From NCBI RefSeq assembly GCF_000283515.1, contig NC_015976.1, positions 2,512,501-2,576,500 on the forward strand: a stretch of 64,000 nt of DNA. The letters are read 5' to 3'. Of the stretch, positions 51,094 through 59,986 are shown piece after piece. Source of the DNA: Sphingobium sp. SYK-6. GTDB lineage: Bacteria > Pseudomonadota > Alphaproteobacteria > Sphingomonadales > Sphingomonadaceae. A program made the translations under genes and the position numbers. Position 1 is the first letter of the stretch. Every line of letters starts with the position of its first letter. The notes under the pieces were generated by a model that saw only the letters and a list, made by a program, of their open reading frames with translations, ran no database searches and was not told where the DNA came from.

Positions 51094-52653
51094 TCACCGC
51101 GCGACCTCGAACTCCAGTTCCTGGATCGTCGCATTGGCGGTCGGGGCGAGGAGGACATTGCCTGTCACCGTGCCGGTCGCGCAGGTCCAGCTGAAAGTGC
51201 CGGAAAGCGCACCGGTGGCCCGGATGGGGGCATCCGTCCCGCAATCGCCCGCCTCCCGCTTCACATCCGCCAGCGCCCGCGCCCAGTGAGCGGCATCACG
51301 ATCCAGCAGAAAATTCATGGCCAGCGCATCCTTCGCGGCCAGCACGTCTCCTGCCTCATAGATGCGTCCCGCTGCCACATAGCCCTGCGCGAGGAGCGGC
51401 GAGACAGGCGTGGGCCGCGGCTTGATCGCACCCGCGCGATGGAGCGCCATGGCGGCATCCCAGACGGCGGGCGTGCTGCTGTTGTAGGTGCGGTTCGAGA
51501 AGGCGAAGAGGCCGATGCCGGCGTCCGGCATCAGCAGCACGAAGCTGCCATAGCCCGGATAGCCGCCGCTGTGGCCCAGCGTCAGCCCGAGTGCGCAATC
51601 CCGCGCGACACGCATGCCGAAGCCATAAGTGACGCTCTGGCGGCAGGCATTCGCGCCGCCGCTCGCCCCGGGGCGCTGCGCCAGCGAAGCGAAGCCGGCC
51701 CCCTGCACCAGCATCCGCACCGAAGCGCGCGGCAGGGGACCGCTCTGCCCGCCCGCGCGCGCCGGCCAGGCGGAGAGCAGGAAAGCGACATAGCGCGCAT
51801 AATCATTCGCGCTGACCTGAAGGCCGCCCATGGCGTTGAAAGCGCCGTCCGCCAGCTCCGGCTCGGGCCGCCACGCCTCGTCCTCCCACCGATAGCCGAG
51901 CGCGCGCCGGGCGAGGGGCGCGGCCGCCACGTCATAACCGCTGGACGCCATGCCGAGCGGGCGCAGGATATGGCGCTGCATATAATCGGCATAAGCCATG
52001 CCGCTCACATTCGCGACGATCCGCCCGAGCACCGCATAGCCGAAGTTCGAATATTCGAATGCCGTGCCGGCCGGGCGGCTGAGCGGCACGCCGGCCTGCA
52101 GCATCGCGGTGAAGGCGGCCTGCGGCAGATATTGCTGGCGATCGCCCCAGGGATTGTCCGTGACGAGCCCGGCGCTGTGCGTGAGCAGATCGCGCACGCG
52201 GATGTGCGGCCAGTCGGCCGGATAGGTCCAGCCGCGCATTTGCGGCACATGCTTCTCGGCGAGATCGTCCAGCGAGAGCTTGCCGGCATCGCGCAGCTGG
52301 AGAATGGCAAGCGCGGTGAAGGACTTGGTCATCGAGGCGATGCGGAACAGGCTGTCCGCGCTCACCGGGCGGCGCTGCTCCAGATCCTGGACGCCCAGCC
52401 CCTTCACATGAACGAGCCGGCCATTGGCGACGATGCCATAGACCATGCCGGGCGAATGGCTCTCCCGCTGATAATCGGCGAAGATGCGGTCGACTTCCGG
52501 CAGGGCGGCGGCGATTTCGGGTGGCAGCGGCGCGTCGGCATCGGCCGGGGCGGGCGTGGCGACAGGCTGCGCGATCCCGGGCGCGGCTGCGGTCACGAGC
52601 GAAAGGGCGAGCGGCGCGGCGAGGCACGGCATGATCCTTGCGGCGATCGACAT
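51094..52653 (-). CDS. Serine hydrolase (class C beta-lactamase family)
   Basis: 519 residues. Signal peptide about 1-28 (ending G-I-A-Q), so periplasmic. The catalytic motif Ser107-M-T-Lys110 and Tyr201-S-Asn203 are present, as is a later H-S-G-G-Y (third motif). These define the beta-lactamase/DD-peptidase-like fold, with esterase or peptidase activity more likely than drug resistance. A short beta-rich C-terminal domain (about 420-519) follows. It lies between rimM and the VapBC promoter, with a 173-base gap after rimM. Confidence 0.9.
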   Translation of the reverse strand: MSIAARIMPCLAAPLALSLVTAAAPGIAQPVATPAPADADAPLPPEIAAALPEVDRIFADYQRESHSPGMVYGIVANGRLVHVKGLGVQDLEQRRPVSADSLFRIASMTKSFTALAILQLRDAGKLSLDDLAEKHVPQMRGWTYPADWPHIRVRDLLTHSAGLVTDNPWGDRQQYLPQAAFTAMLQAGVPLSRPAGTAFEYSNFGYAVLGRIVANVSGMAYADYMQRHILRPLGMASSGYDVAAAPLARRALGYRWEDEAWRPEPELADGAFNAMGGLQVSANDYARYVAFLLSAWPARAGGQSGPLPRASVRMLVQGAGFASLAQRPGASGGANACRQSVTYGFGMRVARDCALGLTLGHSGGYPGYGSFVLLMPDAGIGLFAFSNRTYNSSTPAVWDAAMALHRAGAIKPRPTPVSPLLAQGYVAAGRIYEAGDVLAAKDALAMNFLLDRDAAHWARALADVKREAGDCGTDAPIRATGALSGTFSWTCATGTVTGNVLLAPTANATIQELEFEVAR

Positions 52654-52826
52654 GGCGTTCGGTTTCCCCCGGGGCAGAATGGCAATGCAAAGCCGCACCA
52701 TAAGGAAGAACCGGGGAGAAAAGCCAGATATTCAGGGCGGCTTCGGCCGCGCGAATGTCCAGGCGAAGGGCGATTGCAGTGCCGAGACCGGCGCGACGGG
52801 CGGAAGGCTCCGCCAGCCGCGCGCGC

Positions 52827-53309
52827 TCAGTCGATGAAGGCCGCCTCGATGACGGCGCGCGCATCCTCGATGCGGGCGGCGTGGATCGGCACCATGAAGC
52901 GCTTGCCGTCCGGCTTCTCGATCTCGAGAACGTCCCCGGCGCCGAAATTCTCGACCGAGACGATCGTGCCGACCGCCGTGTCGGGATCGACCACGCACGG
53001 CAGGCCGATCAGATCGACATGATAATATTCGCCCTCGCCCAGCGGCGGGAGCGCCGAGCGGGGCACGGTGAGTTCCGTGCCGCGCAGCGCCTCGGCAGCG
53101 TTGCGGTCCGCGATCTCCGCGAACCGCGCCACCGCGCCATTGGGCCCCGGGCGGATGGCCCGGAGCGTCAGGGTCCGCCCGCCGGCATTCAGGCCGGCGT
53201 AGCGCTTCAGGCTGTCCGGCCCCTCGCCAAACAGCTTGAGGCGCACTTCGCCCGTCACGCCATGCGCGCCGATGATGGCGGCGAGCGTGACGGGGCGATC
53301 AGGCTGCAA
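52827..53309 (-). CDS. rimM: Ribosome maturation factor RimM
   Basis: 160 residues from a TTG start, with GAGGG upstream and only 2 bases after the rpsP stop. RimM helps mature the 30S head near uS19. The N-terminal barrel is G-A-H-G-V-T-G-E-V-R-L-K, and the PRC-barrel part has Y-Y-H-V-D-L-I-G-L-P-C-V and V-P-I-H-A-A-R-I. trmD does not follow directly as it does in most bacteria: about 2.4 kb separate them. Confidence 0.94.
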   Translation of the reverse strand: MQPDRPVTLAAIIGAHGVTGEVRLKLFGEGPDSLKRYAGLNAGGRTLTLRAIRPGPNGAVARFAEIADRNAAEALRGTELTVPRSALPPLGEGEYYHVDLIGLPCVVDPDTAVGTIVSVENFGAGDVLEIEKPDGKRFMVPIHAARIEDARAVIEAAFID

Positions 53310-53311
53310 GC

Positions 53312-53764
53312 TCAGCCCTCGGCCTGCGCTTCAGCCGGAGCCTCCTCGGCCACGGCTTCCTCGGCGGCGGGCTCTTCGGCCGGCGCCTTGGCAGCTTCCT
53401 CGGCGGCCTTCGCGGCGGCTTCGGCTTCAGCCAGCTTCTCGGCCTTCTCCTCGGCGCGGTCCTTGGCCTTCTTGCCCGGCTCGGCCTTGTTCGGATTGTT
53501 GCGCGCTGCGCGCTCCTTCACGCCGGCGGCGTCGAGGAAGCGGGCCACGCGGTCGGTCGGCTGCGCGCCGACGCTCACCCAGTGCTTCGCGCGCTCGACG
53601 TCGATCACGATGCGCTTCTCGTCGTCCTTGGCGAGCAACGGATTGTAGCTGCCGATGCGCTCGATGAAGCGGCCGTCGCGCGGCGAGCGGCTGTCCGTCA
53701 CCACGATCTTGTAATAGGGACGCTTCTTCGAGCCGCCACGCGACAGGCGAATGCTGGTTGCCAT
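53312..53764 (-). CDS. rpsP: Ribosomal protein bS16 with long acidic tail
   Basis: 150 residues against about 80-90 in E. coli. The first 80 residues are standard bS16 ([31 protein letters not shown]). From about residue 88 an Ala/Glu/Lys low-complexity tail follows, ending in repeated [12 protein letters not shown] units. Such tails occur in alphaproteobacterial bS16 and probably protrude from the 30S subunit. Second gene of the ffh operon. Confidence 0.96.
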   Translation of the reverse strand: MATSIRLSRGGSKKRPYYKIVVTDSRSPRDGRFIERIGSYNPLLAKDDEKRIVIDVERAKHWVSVGAQPTDRVARFLDAAGVKERAARNNPNKAEPGKKAKDRAEEKAEKLAEAEAAAKAAEEAAKAPAEEPAAEEAVAEEAPAEAQAEG

Positions 53765-53820
53765 AAGTTCCTTACCTTACCTTTCTAACGAATTCAGACT
53801 GTTGGTTCTAAAAATTCCGG

Positions 53821-55305
53821 TCATTTCTTGAAGTTCTGGAAGCCGGGCGGCAGCCGGGGCATGTCCGGCATGCCGGGCAGGCCCTTGAGCCCGCTCAGAT
53901 CGCCGGCCGGGCCGCCCGCAGGTCCACCGCCGCCGCCGAGCAGGCCACCGAGCCCGCCGCCGCCACCGCCGCCGGTGAACATCTTCGCCAGCCCCTTGAG
54001 ACCGCCCATCTTCTTTATCTTCTTCATGGCCGTCTCCATCTCCTTGTGCATCTTGAGGAGACGATTGACGTCCTGCACCTGCAGGCCCGCGCCCTTGGCG
54101 ACGCGGATCTTGCGCTTGGCATTGAGCAGCTCGGGCTTCTCGCGCTCCTTGAGAGTCATGGAGCCGATGAGCGCGTCGAGATGGATCAGCGTCTTGTCGT
54201 TGACGCCGGCATTCGCCATCTGCGCCTGCGCCTTCTTGAGACCGGGGATCATGCCCGCGAGCATGCCAAGACCACCCATCCTCTGCATCTGGGAGAGCTG
54301 GGCGCGCAGATCGTTGAGATCGAACTTGCCCGCCGCCATGCGCTTGGCGAGCTTGTCCGCATCCTCCTGCTGGATCGTCTCGGCCGCGCGCTCGACGAGG
54401 CTGACGACATCGCCCATGCCCAGGATGCGCTGCGCGACGCGCGCGGGATGAAAGGGCTCAAGCGCGTCGAGTTTCTCGCCGGTGCCCGCGAACTTGATCG
54501 GCTGGCCCGTGACGGCGCGCATGGAAAGCGCCGCGCCGCCGCGCGCATCGCCATCCATGCGGGTGAGCACCACGCCGGTCAGCGGCACCTGCTCGGTGAA
54601 GCTGCGCGCCACGTTCACCGCGTCCTGGCCGGTCAGGCTGTCGACGACAAGAAGGATCTCGGCCGGATCGGCGACCTGCGCCACCGCTTTCATCTCGTCC
54701 ATCAGTGCCTGATCGACATGAAGGCGGCCGGCGGTATCGAGCATCAGCACGTCGAAGCCCTGCAGCTTCGCGGCCTGCAGCGCGCGGCGCGCGATCTCGA
54801 CCGGCTGCTGGCCCGCGACGATGGGCAGCGTGGCCACATCGGTCTGCGTGCCGAGCACGGCAAGCTGTTCCTGCGCGGCGGGGCGATTGACGTCGAGCGA
54901 CGCCATCAGCACCTTCTTGCGCTCCTTCTCCTTGAGGCGCTTGGCCAGCTTGGCCGTGGTGGTCGTCTTGCCCGAGCCCTGGAGACCGACCATCATCACG
55001 ACGGCCGGCGGCGTCACGTCGATCAGCAGATCGGACGCGTCCGCGCCAAGGGTCTCGGTGAGCGTGTCGGAGACGATCTTGACGACCATCTGGCCCGGCG
55101 TGACCGAGCGCAGCACATCCGAACCGACGGCGCGTTCCGTTGCCTTGTCGACGAAGGCGCGCACGACCGGGAGGGCCACGTCCGCCTCGAGCAGGGCGAT
55201 TCGCACCTCGCGCATCGCGGCGCGCACGTCATCCTCGGTGAGCGCGCCGCGCCCCCGGAGCTTGTCGAACACACTGCCCAGCCGATCGCTCAGACTGTCG
55301 AACAT
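53821..55305 (-). CDS. ffh: Signal recognition particle protein Ffh
   Basis: 494 residues. It binds signal sequences and SRP RNA and targets ribosomes to FtsY. The GTPase has G-L-Q-G-S-G-K-T-T-T-T, D-T-A-G-R-L-H and T-R-M-D-G-D-A-R-G-G. The methionine-rich M domain (about 300-430) includes Q-M-Q-R-M-G-G-L-G-M-L-A-G-M-I-P-G, and the end is a Gly-rich run (about 445-470). First gene of ffh-rpsP-rimM, with the next gene 56 bases on. FtsY is encoded in the same window. Confidence 0.97.
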   Translation of the reverse strand: MFDSLSDRLGSVFDKLRGRGALTEDDVRAAMREVRIALLEADVALPVVRAFVDKATERAVGSDVLRSVTPGQMVVKIVSDTLTETLGADASDLLIDVTPPAVVMMVGLQGSGKTTTTAKLAKRLKEKERKKVLMASLDVNRPAAQEQLAVLGTQTDVATLPIVAGQQPVEIARRALQAAKLQGFDVLMLDTAGRLHVDQALMDEMKAVAQVADPAEILLVVDSLTGQDAVNVARSFTEQVPLTGVVLTRMDGDARGGAALSMRAVTGQPIKFAGTGEKLDALEPFHPARVAQRILGMGDVVSLVERAAETIQQEDADKLAKRMAAGKFDLNDLRAQLSQMQRMGGLGMLAGMIPGLKKAQAQMANAGVNDKTLIHLDALIGSMTLKEREKPELLNAKRKIRVAKGAGLQVQDVNRLLKMHKEMETAMKKIKKMGGLKGLAKMFTGGGGGGGLGGLLGGGGGPAGGPAGDLSGLKGLPGMPDMPRLPPGFQNFKK

Positions 55306-55737
55306 CCATCACCTCAACTGCGGCCGGAACCGCGAAAAACCTGCATTCAGCCCCACAACGGAAAAAGCGCCGGTGGGCGAAACCTCGCCGACCAGCGTCG
55401 ATCCCCGAGGCCCCTATGCGGGCCCAGCCAGGACTGTCAGAGCGCCCGGAGAGGCGGAACACCGCCCTCGGGACAAGGGGCCGTTAGCCCAATGGCGGCG
55501 AATTGGCAAGATCGGGCGCGGGGACGGGCACGGAACATGGGGAAGATGGCACAGGCCGCGAAGCCCTTGAAGCAGTCCGGTGCCGGACCCAACTGGAGAA
55601 GAGACCGCCCGGATGATCCAGAGCGGCACAGGAAGCGCCGTCAACGGCTTGTCAGGACATTGTCGGCAAGACGATTGCCGGTTTTTCGCCGCCCGCATTG
55701 CTGCTATCATGCCGGCGAGGCTCAAGAGAGGTAACGC
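55306..55737. other. Divergent promoter region, ffh / EpsI
   Basis: 432 bases without a credible gene between two diverging genes. One clear hairpin is seen, CCCG-GAGA-GGCGG-AACA-CCGCC-CT-CGGG (55445-55472). No SRP RNA signature (the GGAAGGAAGCAGC-like loop) was found here. Promoters for both genes should lie here, but none is strong enough to name. Confidence 0.6.
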
Positions 55738-56463
55738 GTGTCCATCGAAGGCAAGATTTTCCCGGGCGAGGAAACGCCAGCACAATCCAGCAGGCTGAAC
55801 CGGCGGCACATCATCATGGGCGGCGCGCTGCTCGCGGTGAGCGGCCTCGCCTTCGCGCGCACGCCCAAGCGGCGCTACCCGGACCTCAATGACAAGCAGT
55901 TCAGCGCGCTGTTCCCGGCAACCTTCGGCGACTGGCGCCCCAACAATGTGAGCGAGCTGGTGCTGCCGCCCGAAAGCGAGCTGGCCGACAAGCTCTATCA
56001 GCACATCCTGACGCGGACCTACGTCAACCCGAAGACCAACGCCGCAGTGATGTTCCTGGCCGCCTACAACAGCATGCAGCTCAACAACGTGCAGCTGCAC
56101 CGGCCGGAAATCTGCTATTATGCCTCGGGCTTCTCGATCGACCGCAGCCGGCCGGTCGAAATCGGCCTGCCGGGCGGTGACGAGATCCCGGCGCGCACCG
56201 TGACCGCCACCATGGGCTCGCGGACCGAGAACATCCTCTACTGGACGCGCATCGGCGAGGACTTCCCGCAGAGCTGGGCCGGCCAGCGGCTCGCCATGAC
56301 CAAAGCCAATGTCGAGGGCTATCTCGCCGACGGCCTGCTGCTGCGCATGTCCGTCATCAATGACGATGGCGACCAGTCCGTCAAGCAGATGACCGATTTC
56401 GTCACGGGCATGATGGCCGCCGGCGGCCCGCAGACGCGCCGGCTCCTCATCGGCAACGCCTGA
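55738..56463 (+). CDS. EpsI-family exosortase-associated protein
   Basis: 241 residues from a GTG start preceded by AGAGAGG. A twin-Arg-like N-terminus (L-N-R-R-H-I-I-M-G-G-A-L-L-A-V-S-G-L-A-F-A) anchors or exports it. The core is the DUF3485/EpsI pattern: F-G-D-W-R, A-A-Y-N-S-M-Q-L-N-N-V-Q-L-H-R-P-E-I-C-Y-Y-A-S-G-F and N-I-L-Y-W-T-R-I-G. These proteins work with exosortases in exopolysaccharide-linked protein sorting. Here it is convergent with the exosortase gene instead of following it. Confidence 0.88.
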   Translation: MSIEGKIFPGEETPAQSSRLNRRHIIMGGALLAVSGLAFARTPKRRYPDLNDKQFSALFPATFGDWRPNNVSELVLPPESELADKLYQHILTRTYVNPKTNAAVMFLAAYNSMQLNNVQLHRPEICYYASGFSIDRSRPVEIGLPGGDEIPARTVTATMGSRTENILYWTRIGEDFPQSWAGQRLAMTKANVEGYLADGLLLRMSVINDDGDQSVKQMTDFVTGMMAAGGPQTRRLLIGNA

Positions 56464-56667
56464 TCCCCTGCCCCGCTCCCGCGCCGCCAAGGCGCCGGAG
56501 CGAACGCCGCGCATCACGCACCATCATGAGATGAGACGGATCACGCGATCCGGCAACCGCGCGTTGGCGCCTGCCGGCGAGAGCAAGAGCCTGCATGTCA
56601 CAAGCGCGCCGCGAACGCCCTGAGTGCGCCTCACCCCGCTGCTTGCGGCAGGGGGTTATGCGCGAGT

Positions 56668-57609
56668 TCAGGCAGTGCCGGTGGCGGGTTGCTCGGCCGG
56701 CGGCGGCGGGGGCGTCGCGTCCTTCGGATTCTTGAGCCCGGGCCAGAGCAGCCCGAGCAGATGGTCGATCGCGAAGATGGTGATGAGCGCGGTCATGAAC
56801 ATGGTCATGCCGGCAAAATCATGCAGGAAGCCCTGCGCCGCTGCTTCGCCGCCATGATAGGTCAGCAGCACCAGCAGCAGGATGCGCACGAAATTGGCGA
56901 ACACCGCGACCGGAACGATCGCGAGAAACATGAGCAGCGCATAGCGGACATTCGCGTGATGCCGCAGATAGACATAGAAGAGCGCGATCGCGGACAGGGA
57001 AATCAGCGAGTTGAGTCCGGCGCATGCCTCGGCCACGAGCAACTGATACTGCCCCACCTGGATGGTCACGCCGGCAGAGGCCGTCGGATAGCCCAGATGG
57101 TAAAGCAGCGACACCGCGCCTTGCGAGAGGAAAATCTTGAGCGGATTGGTCACCATCGCCACCAGCGTGTCGGGCGGCGGGAGCACGAAGAGCAGGTAGA
57201 TCAGCGGAAACCACATCTGCTTGATCGCCGCCCAGCCCACGAAGCTGAACAGGGTCGCGACGACGAGGCCATACATGAGATAGCCCTCCGTCTCCACGAT
57301 GTGGCTGACGCGCGACACGAAATAGAGCAGCAGCAAAGGCACGAAGACGACCGCGACGGTCCACGCCGGCGCCGGCCTGAACAGCGGGCGCGCCTTCTGC
57401 CACTCGCGCAGCAGCAGCCAGAGGCCAGTCGCCAGCACGATCGGCCCATGGGCGCCCTGTTCGGTCGACCAGCTCTCGTTCGCCACGAGCGCCAGGGTCG
57501 GGACGATGACCGACAATATGCCGGCCGCGAGGATCGGGTTCGCGGTCAGCCAGTCGAACATCGACTGGAGAAAGCTCTTCTGCTTTACGAGAGATGCGTC
57601 GGTCGCCAT
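56668..57609 (-). CDS. xrtV: Exosortase, V type (XrtV-like)
   Basis: 313 residues with about eight transmembrane helices. The catalytic triad of the exosortase/archaeosortase family is visible: Cys196 in V-A-E-A-C-A-G-L-N-S-L, Arg242 in F-V-R-I-L-L-L and His263 in F-L-H-D-F-A-G. The enzyme should cleave C-terminally sorted proteins at the membrane. The Pro/Ala-rich tail ends about residue 313. Type V is inferred from length and from EpsI next door. No PEP-CTERM substrate gene is seen in the window. Confidence 0.85.
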   Translation of the reverse strand: MATDASLVKQKSFLQSMFDWLTANPILAAGILSVIVPTLALVANESWSTEQGAHGPIVLATGLWLLLREWQKARPLFRPAPAWTVAVVFVPLLLLYFVSRVSHIVETEGYLMYGLVVATLFSFVGWAAIKQMWFPLIYLLFVLPPPDTLVAMVTNPLKIFLSQGAVSLLYHLGYPTASAGVTIQVGQYQLLVAEACAGLNSLISLSAIALFYVYLRHHANVRYALLMFLAIVPVAVFANFVRILLLVLLTYHGGEAAAQGFLHDFAGMTMFMTALITIFAIDHLLGLLWPGLKNPKDATPPPPPAEQPATGTA

Positions 57610-57754
57610 GTCAACTCTTTGCTCGGGGCCGCAAGCCTATCAACGGGGCGTTAAGAGCTGATGACTGCCTGACCATCGCCATAGCGAATAGTACCCCCCA
57701 CGGACAAGAACCTACGGATATAACCACGGTTATACTGACTGCCTCATATGAATT

Positions 57755-58561
57755 TCACCACCAGTAAGCGATAGCCCGAATTTCGACGCTGACCCGGGGC
57801 TGTGCATCATCGGGACATCCCGGATCGTCGAAGGCCACATGCGGCACGCATCCGGCGACATCCGGCGCGCTGTCATGGGTCTTGAAGACAATGGCCTCGT
57901 CGGGCGTCATGTCCGGGAACCAGTGCCAGCGATGCGCGGGATCATGCGCAACGACATAGCCCTCGAAGCTCCAGTCCCCGGCGGGACTGTCGAAGATCGC
58001 GTCCGCCTCGATGAGTTCCCGGCCCCGCAGGCTTCCCGCATCGCAGAGCGCGAGCGGCACGTCCTGCGGCGCCGGCGAGAGCACGCGCCAGACATTGTAG
58101 TGCGCCGCGCGGGAATAGGCGCCGGGCCGGGGCTGCGAGCGGCGGGAGAAATCCGCGCCGGTAGCCTGGCTGACATCGACATGGGCGAAGCGCGCGGGAT
58201 GGCTGTTATCACTCGATCCCGCCCGGCCGGAGCGCTCGGAGAAGCGCAGGATCGGCTTGCCGGTAACCACGACGTCATCGGCGCCGGTGACGCTGCGCAG
58301 CAGGGCCTCGACCTGCGCAGCATAAGCAGGACGCTGCGCTTCCTCCGCCGGATCGACTTCCAGGACATGCGGCACGAGGATGAAGCCCTGGTCGTCCAGG
58401 TCCAGCGCCTGCGCGCGACCATCGACCAGCGGCATGAAGTGCGGCGCGACCACTACCGTATCCCTGCCATGGTCATTGGCATGATAACGGGGCCGACCGC
58501 CAGTGCGCGCGGCGTAATTGATGCAGGCGGCGCCACGATCCGTCTGCTCTGTCTGGACCAT
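57755..58561 (-). CDS. CmcJ/NvfI-like oxidoreductase
   Basis: 268 residues. The pattern F-A-H-V-D-V-S...Y-N-V-W-R-V-L-S-P...V-P-L-A-L-C-D-A-G-S-L and W-H-W-F-P-D-M-T-P-D-E-A-I-V-F-K-T-H-D matches the CmcJ/NvfI family of 2-oxoglutarate-dependent, DSBH-fold-like enzymes of cephamycin and meroterpenoid pathways. Iron ligands are probably the H-V-D and the late H-D. ATG 58561 is preferred; a GTG three codons earlier is possible. It diverges from the transporter gene with only 29 bases between the start codons. Confidence 0.75.
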   Translation of the reverse strand: MVQTEQTDRGAACINYAARTGGRPRYHANDHGRDTVVVAPHFMPLVDGRAQALDLDDQGFILVPHVLEVDPAEEAQRPAYAAQVEALLRSVTGADDVVVTGKPILRFSERSGRAGSSDNSHPARFAHVDVSQATGADFSRRSQPRPGAYSRAAHYNVWRVLSPAPQDVPLALCDAGSLRGRELIEADAIFDSPAGDWSFEGYVVAHDPAHRWHWFPDMTPDEAIVFKTHDSAPDVAGCVPHVAFDDPGCPDDAQPRVSVEIRAIAYWW

Positions 58562-58590
58562 CTCTCCCACAGCAAGGCAGATTAAAGCAA

Positions 58591-59976
58591 ATGCCCGGCC
58601 GAAGGAAGGCTTTTGCCACTCGACAAAGGGCCGCCACCCTCTCCACTATGCGCCGAGGACAATCGGGCGACGGGACGGACAGCTTGCCGGACAGCAGACA
58701 GGACTTCGCCCGGGGCAGGGCGCTGCGCTCGATCGTCGGCGGCTCGCTCGGCAATTTCGTCGAATGGTATGACTGGTACGTCTATTCCGCCTTCTCCGTC
58801 TATTTCGCGAGCCGCTTCTTCCCGGCCGGCGACCAGACCGCGCAACTGCTGAGCACCGCCGCGATCTTCGCGGTCGGCTTCCTCGTCCGTCCGATCGGCG
58901 CATGGCTGATGGGCACTTATGCCGACCGGCATGGCCGCAAGGCCGGCCTCGCACTCTCGGTGAGCCTGATGGGCGGGGGATCGCTGCTCATCGGCCTCAT
59001 GCCGACGGCGGACACCATCGGCCTCGCCGCACCGGCGCTGCTGCTGCTCGCCCGGCTGCTGCAGGGACTGAGCGTGGGCGGCGAATATGGCGCCAGCGCG
59101 ACCTATCTCGCGGAAATGGCCGGCCCCAGGCGGCGTGGTCTCGTCTCGAGCTGGCAATATGTCACGCTGATCGGCGGGCAGCTCGCGGCGCTGGCCGTGC
59201 AGCTCAGCCTCCAGACCATGCTCAGCGAGACAGCGATGGAGCAATGGGGCTGGCGCGTGCCGTTCGTCATCGGCGCGATGCTGGCGCTCGGCGTCTTCTA
59301 CCTGCGGCGCCGGATCGACGAGACCGCCGATTTCGCGGCAGCGCGGGCGAGCGGTCGCCGCTCCGGCGGCTTCGCGCTGGTGCGGGAGCATCCGCGCGAG
59401 GCGCTGCTGGTGATCGCGCTCACCGCAGGCGGCACGCTCGCCTTCTATGCCTACACCACCTACATGCAGAAATATCTGGTCAACTCGGCCGGCTTCACCC
59501 GCCCGCAGGCGACAATCATCATGGCCTCGGCGCTCGGGGTGTTCATGCTGATGCAGCCCCTCTTCGGCGCCTTGTCCGATCGCATCGGGCGGCGGCCGCT
59601 GCTGATCGGCTTCGGGCTGGCCGGCACCTTGCTCACCGTGCCGCTGTTCACCGCCATCGGCCAGGCGACGAGCGCGGCGGGCGCCTTCGGGCTGGTGCTG
59701 GCCGGGCTGCTCGTCGTCTCGGGCTATACGTCCATTAATGCGATCGTGAAGGCGGAGCTCTTCCCGCCGCACATCCGCGCGCTGGGGGTGGCGCTGCCCT
59801 ACGCCATCGCCAATGCCCTGTTCGGCGGCACGGCGGAATATATGGCGCTGTGGCTCGTGCAGGTCGGCCACGAGGCACTGTTCTTCTATTATGTGAGCGG
59901 CATGTGCGCGCTCTCGCTCATCGCTTACTGGCGTATGCGGGAAACCGCCGTGCATGGCGCGATGAGCCGGGGCTGA
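58591..59976 (+). CDS. MHS-family (KgtP/ProP-like) MFS symporter
   Basis: 461 residues, with twelve transmembrane helices after a hydrophilic start. The metabolite-proton symporter signature is clear: S-L-G-N-F-V-E-W-Y-D-W-Y-V-Y-S-A-F, R-P-I-G-A-W-L-M-G-T-Y-A-D-R-H-G-R-K and L-Q-G-L-S-V-G-G-E-Y-G-A-S-A-T-Y. It probably imports an organic acid such as a dicarboxylate. A downstream ATG (58648) is a possible real start. It diverges from the CmcJ-like gene, whose product might act on the imported compound. Confidence 0.88.
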   Translation: MPGRRKAFATRQRAATLSTMRRGQSGDGTDSLPDSRQDFARGRALRSIVGGSLGNFVEWYDWYVYSAFSVYFASRFFPAGDQTAQLLSTAAIFAVGFLVRPIGAWLMGTYADRHGRKAGLALSVSLMGGGSLLIGLMPTADTIGLAAPALLLLARLLQGLSVGGEYGASATYLAEMAGPRRRGLVSSWQYVTLIGGQLAALAVQLSLQTMLSETAMEQWGWRVPFVIGAMLALGVFYLRRRIDETADFAAARASGRRSGGFALVREHPREALLVIALTAGGTLAFYAYTTYMQKYLVNSAGFTRPQATIIMASALGVFMLMQPLFGALSDRIGRRPLLIGFGLAGTLLTVPLFTAIGQATSAAGAFGLVLAGLLVVSGYTSINAIVKAELFPPHIRALGVALPYAIANALFGGTAEYMALWLVQVGHEALFFYYVSGMCALSLIAYWRMRETAVHGAMSRG

Positions 59977-59986
59977 CCGGCCCCGT

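Noticed and set aside
51094..52653. Antibiotic-resistance beta-lactamase
   Set aside because: The motifs fit the wider serine hydrolase family. The long size and extra C-terminal domain do not match clinical AmpC enzymes.
55306..55737. Possible SRP RNA (ffs) beside ffh
   Set aside because: The conserved GGAAGGAAGCAGC-type apical loop was not found on either strand, and no long hairpin of the right size is visible.
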